From assembly GCA_902803635.1 (NCBI GenBank), contig CADCQU010000314.1, positions 1-5,567 of the forward strand: a DNA stretch of 5,567 bases, in the 5' to 3' direction. The notes beneath the pieces are model-generated. The model made no database searches, had not been told where the DNA came from, and worked only from the letters and a program-made list of their open reading frames with translations. The stretch is from an uncultured Lachnospiraceae bacterium (GTDB lineage Bacteria > Bacillota > Clostridia > Lachnospirales > Lachnospiraceae). Numbering within the stretch: the first letter of the stretch is position 1; every line of letters starts with the position of its first letter. Made by a program: the position numbers and the translations under genes. Shown here in pieces: positions 5,501-5,567 of this stretch.

Positions 5501-5567
5501 AATAAGGTGTACAGTTGGCTTAGGATAAATTCGTTTCTACAAGGCGGAGGAAGGAGGCGTAGCGGGC
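5501..5567. other. Window edge: possible left part of a fold-back repeat element
   Basis: No coding sequence is visible. A short stem, AGCTGT (5490-5495) with ACAGTT (5511-5516), competes with the proposed terminal helix of the upstream RNA. CTAC (5537-5540) and GTAG (5560-5563) form a small inverted pair around a purine-rich stretch. The sequence from about 5489 resembles, from memory only, one arm of long inverted repeats scattered in gut Clostridia. The other arm would lie beyond the window, so this remains weak. Confidence 0.25.

Noticed and set aside
5511..5522. ACAG followed by GGCTTA, reminiscent of the 3' conserved part of RNase P RNA
   Set aside because: The other universal RNase P segment, GAGGAAAGTCC, is absent upstream, so the match is coincidental.

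Overview
The window looks like chromosomal DNA from a GC-rich Clostridia-type member of the Bacillota, perhaps a gut Oscillospirales or Lachnospiraceae relative. This is inferred from four things: strong GGAGG-type ribosome binding sites, textbook sigma-A promoters, a Thr-Pro linker followed by a bacterial Ig-like (BIG2) domain, and a topoisomerase A subunit of the clostridial ParC type. The family cannot be fixed from this sequence alone.

Layout. (1) Positions 1-702 are the 3' end of a gene for an exported or surface protein: a Thr-Pro linker built from a 24-bp tandem repeat, one BIG2 domain, then three roughly 40-residue repeats resembling DUF5648. A clear intrinsic terminator follows at 721-752. 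(2) A consensus promoter at 755-783, with a possible LexA/SOS box in its spacer, and a leader with a small hairpin precede a two-gene operon. Its genes are a type IIA topoisomerase B subunit (859-2784, ParE type) and the matching A subunit (2797-5040, ParC type), 12 nt apart. The A subunit lacks the canonical GyrA box in the first blade of its C-terminal domain, so topoisomerase IV is preferred over gyrase. (3) Positions 5041-5567 hold no convincing protein gene. They contain a compact palindromic REP/MITE-like element (5079-5137), a second strong promoter with an extended -10 (5201-5229), and about 260 nt that fold by eye into many nested helices. I interpret this last part as an uncharacterised structured RNA. 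The right edge may enter another repeat element.

How the parts work together. ParE supplies the GHKL ATPase and the TOPRIM metal site; ParC supplies the DNA-cleaving tyrosine and the DNA-wrapping C-terminal domain. As a heterotetramer they would decatenate daughter chromosomes and relax DNA. The left-hand surface protein is a separate transcription unit. The most interesting item is the putative non-coding RNA at about 5236-5500, with its own promoter and an internal 11-bp direct repeat.
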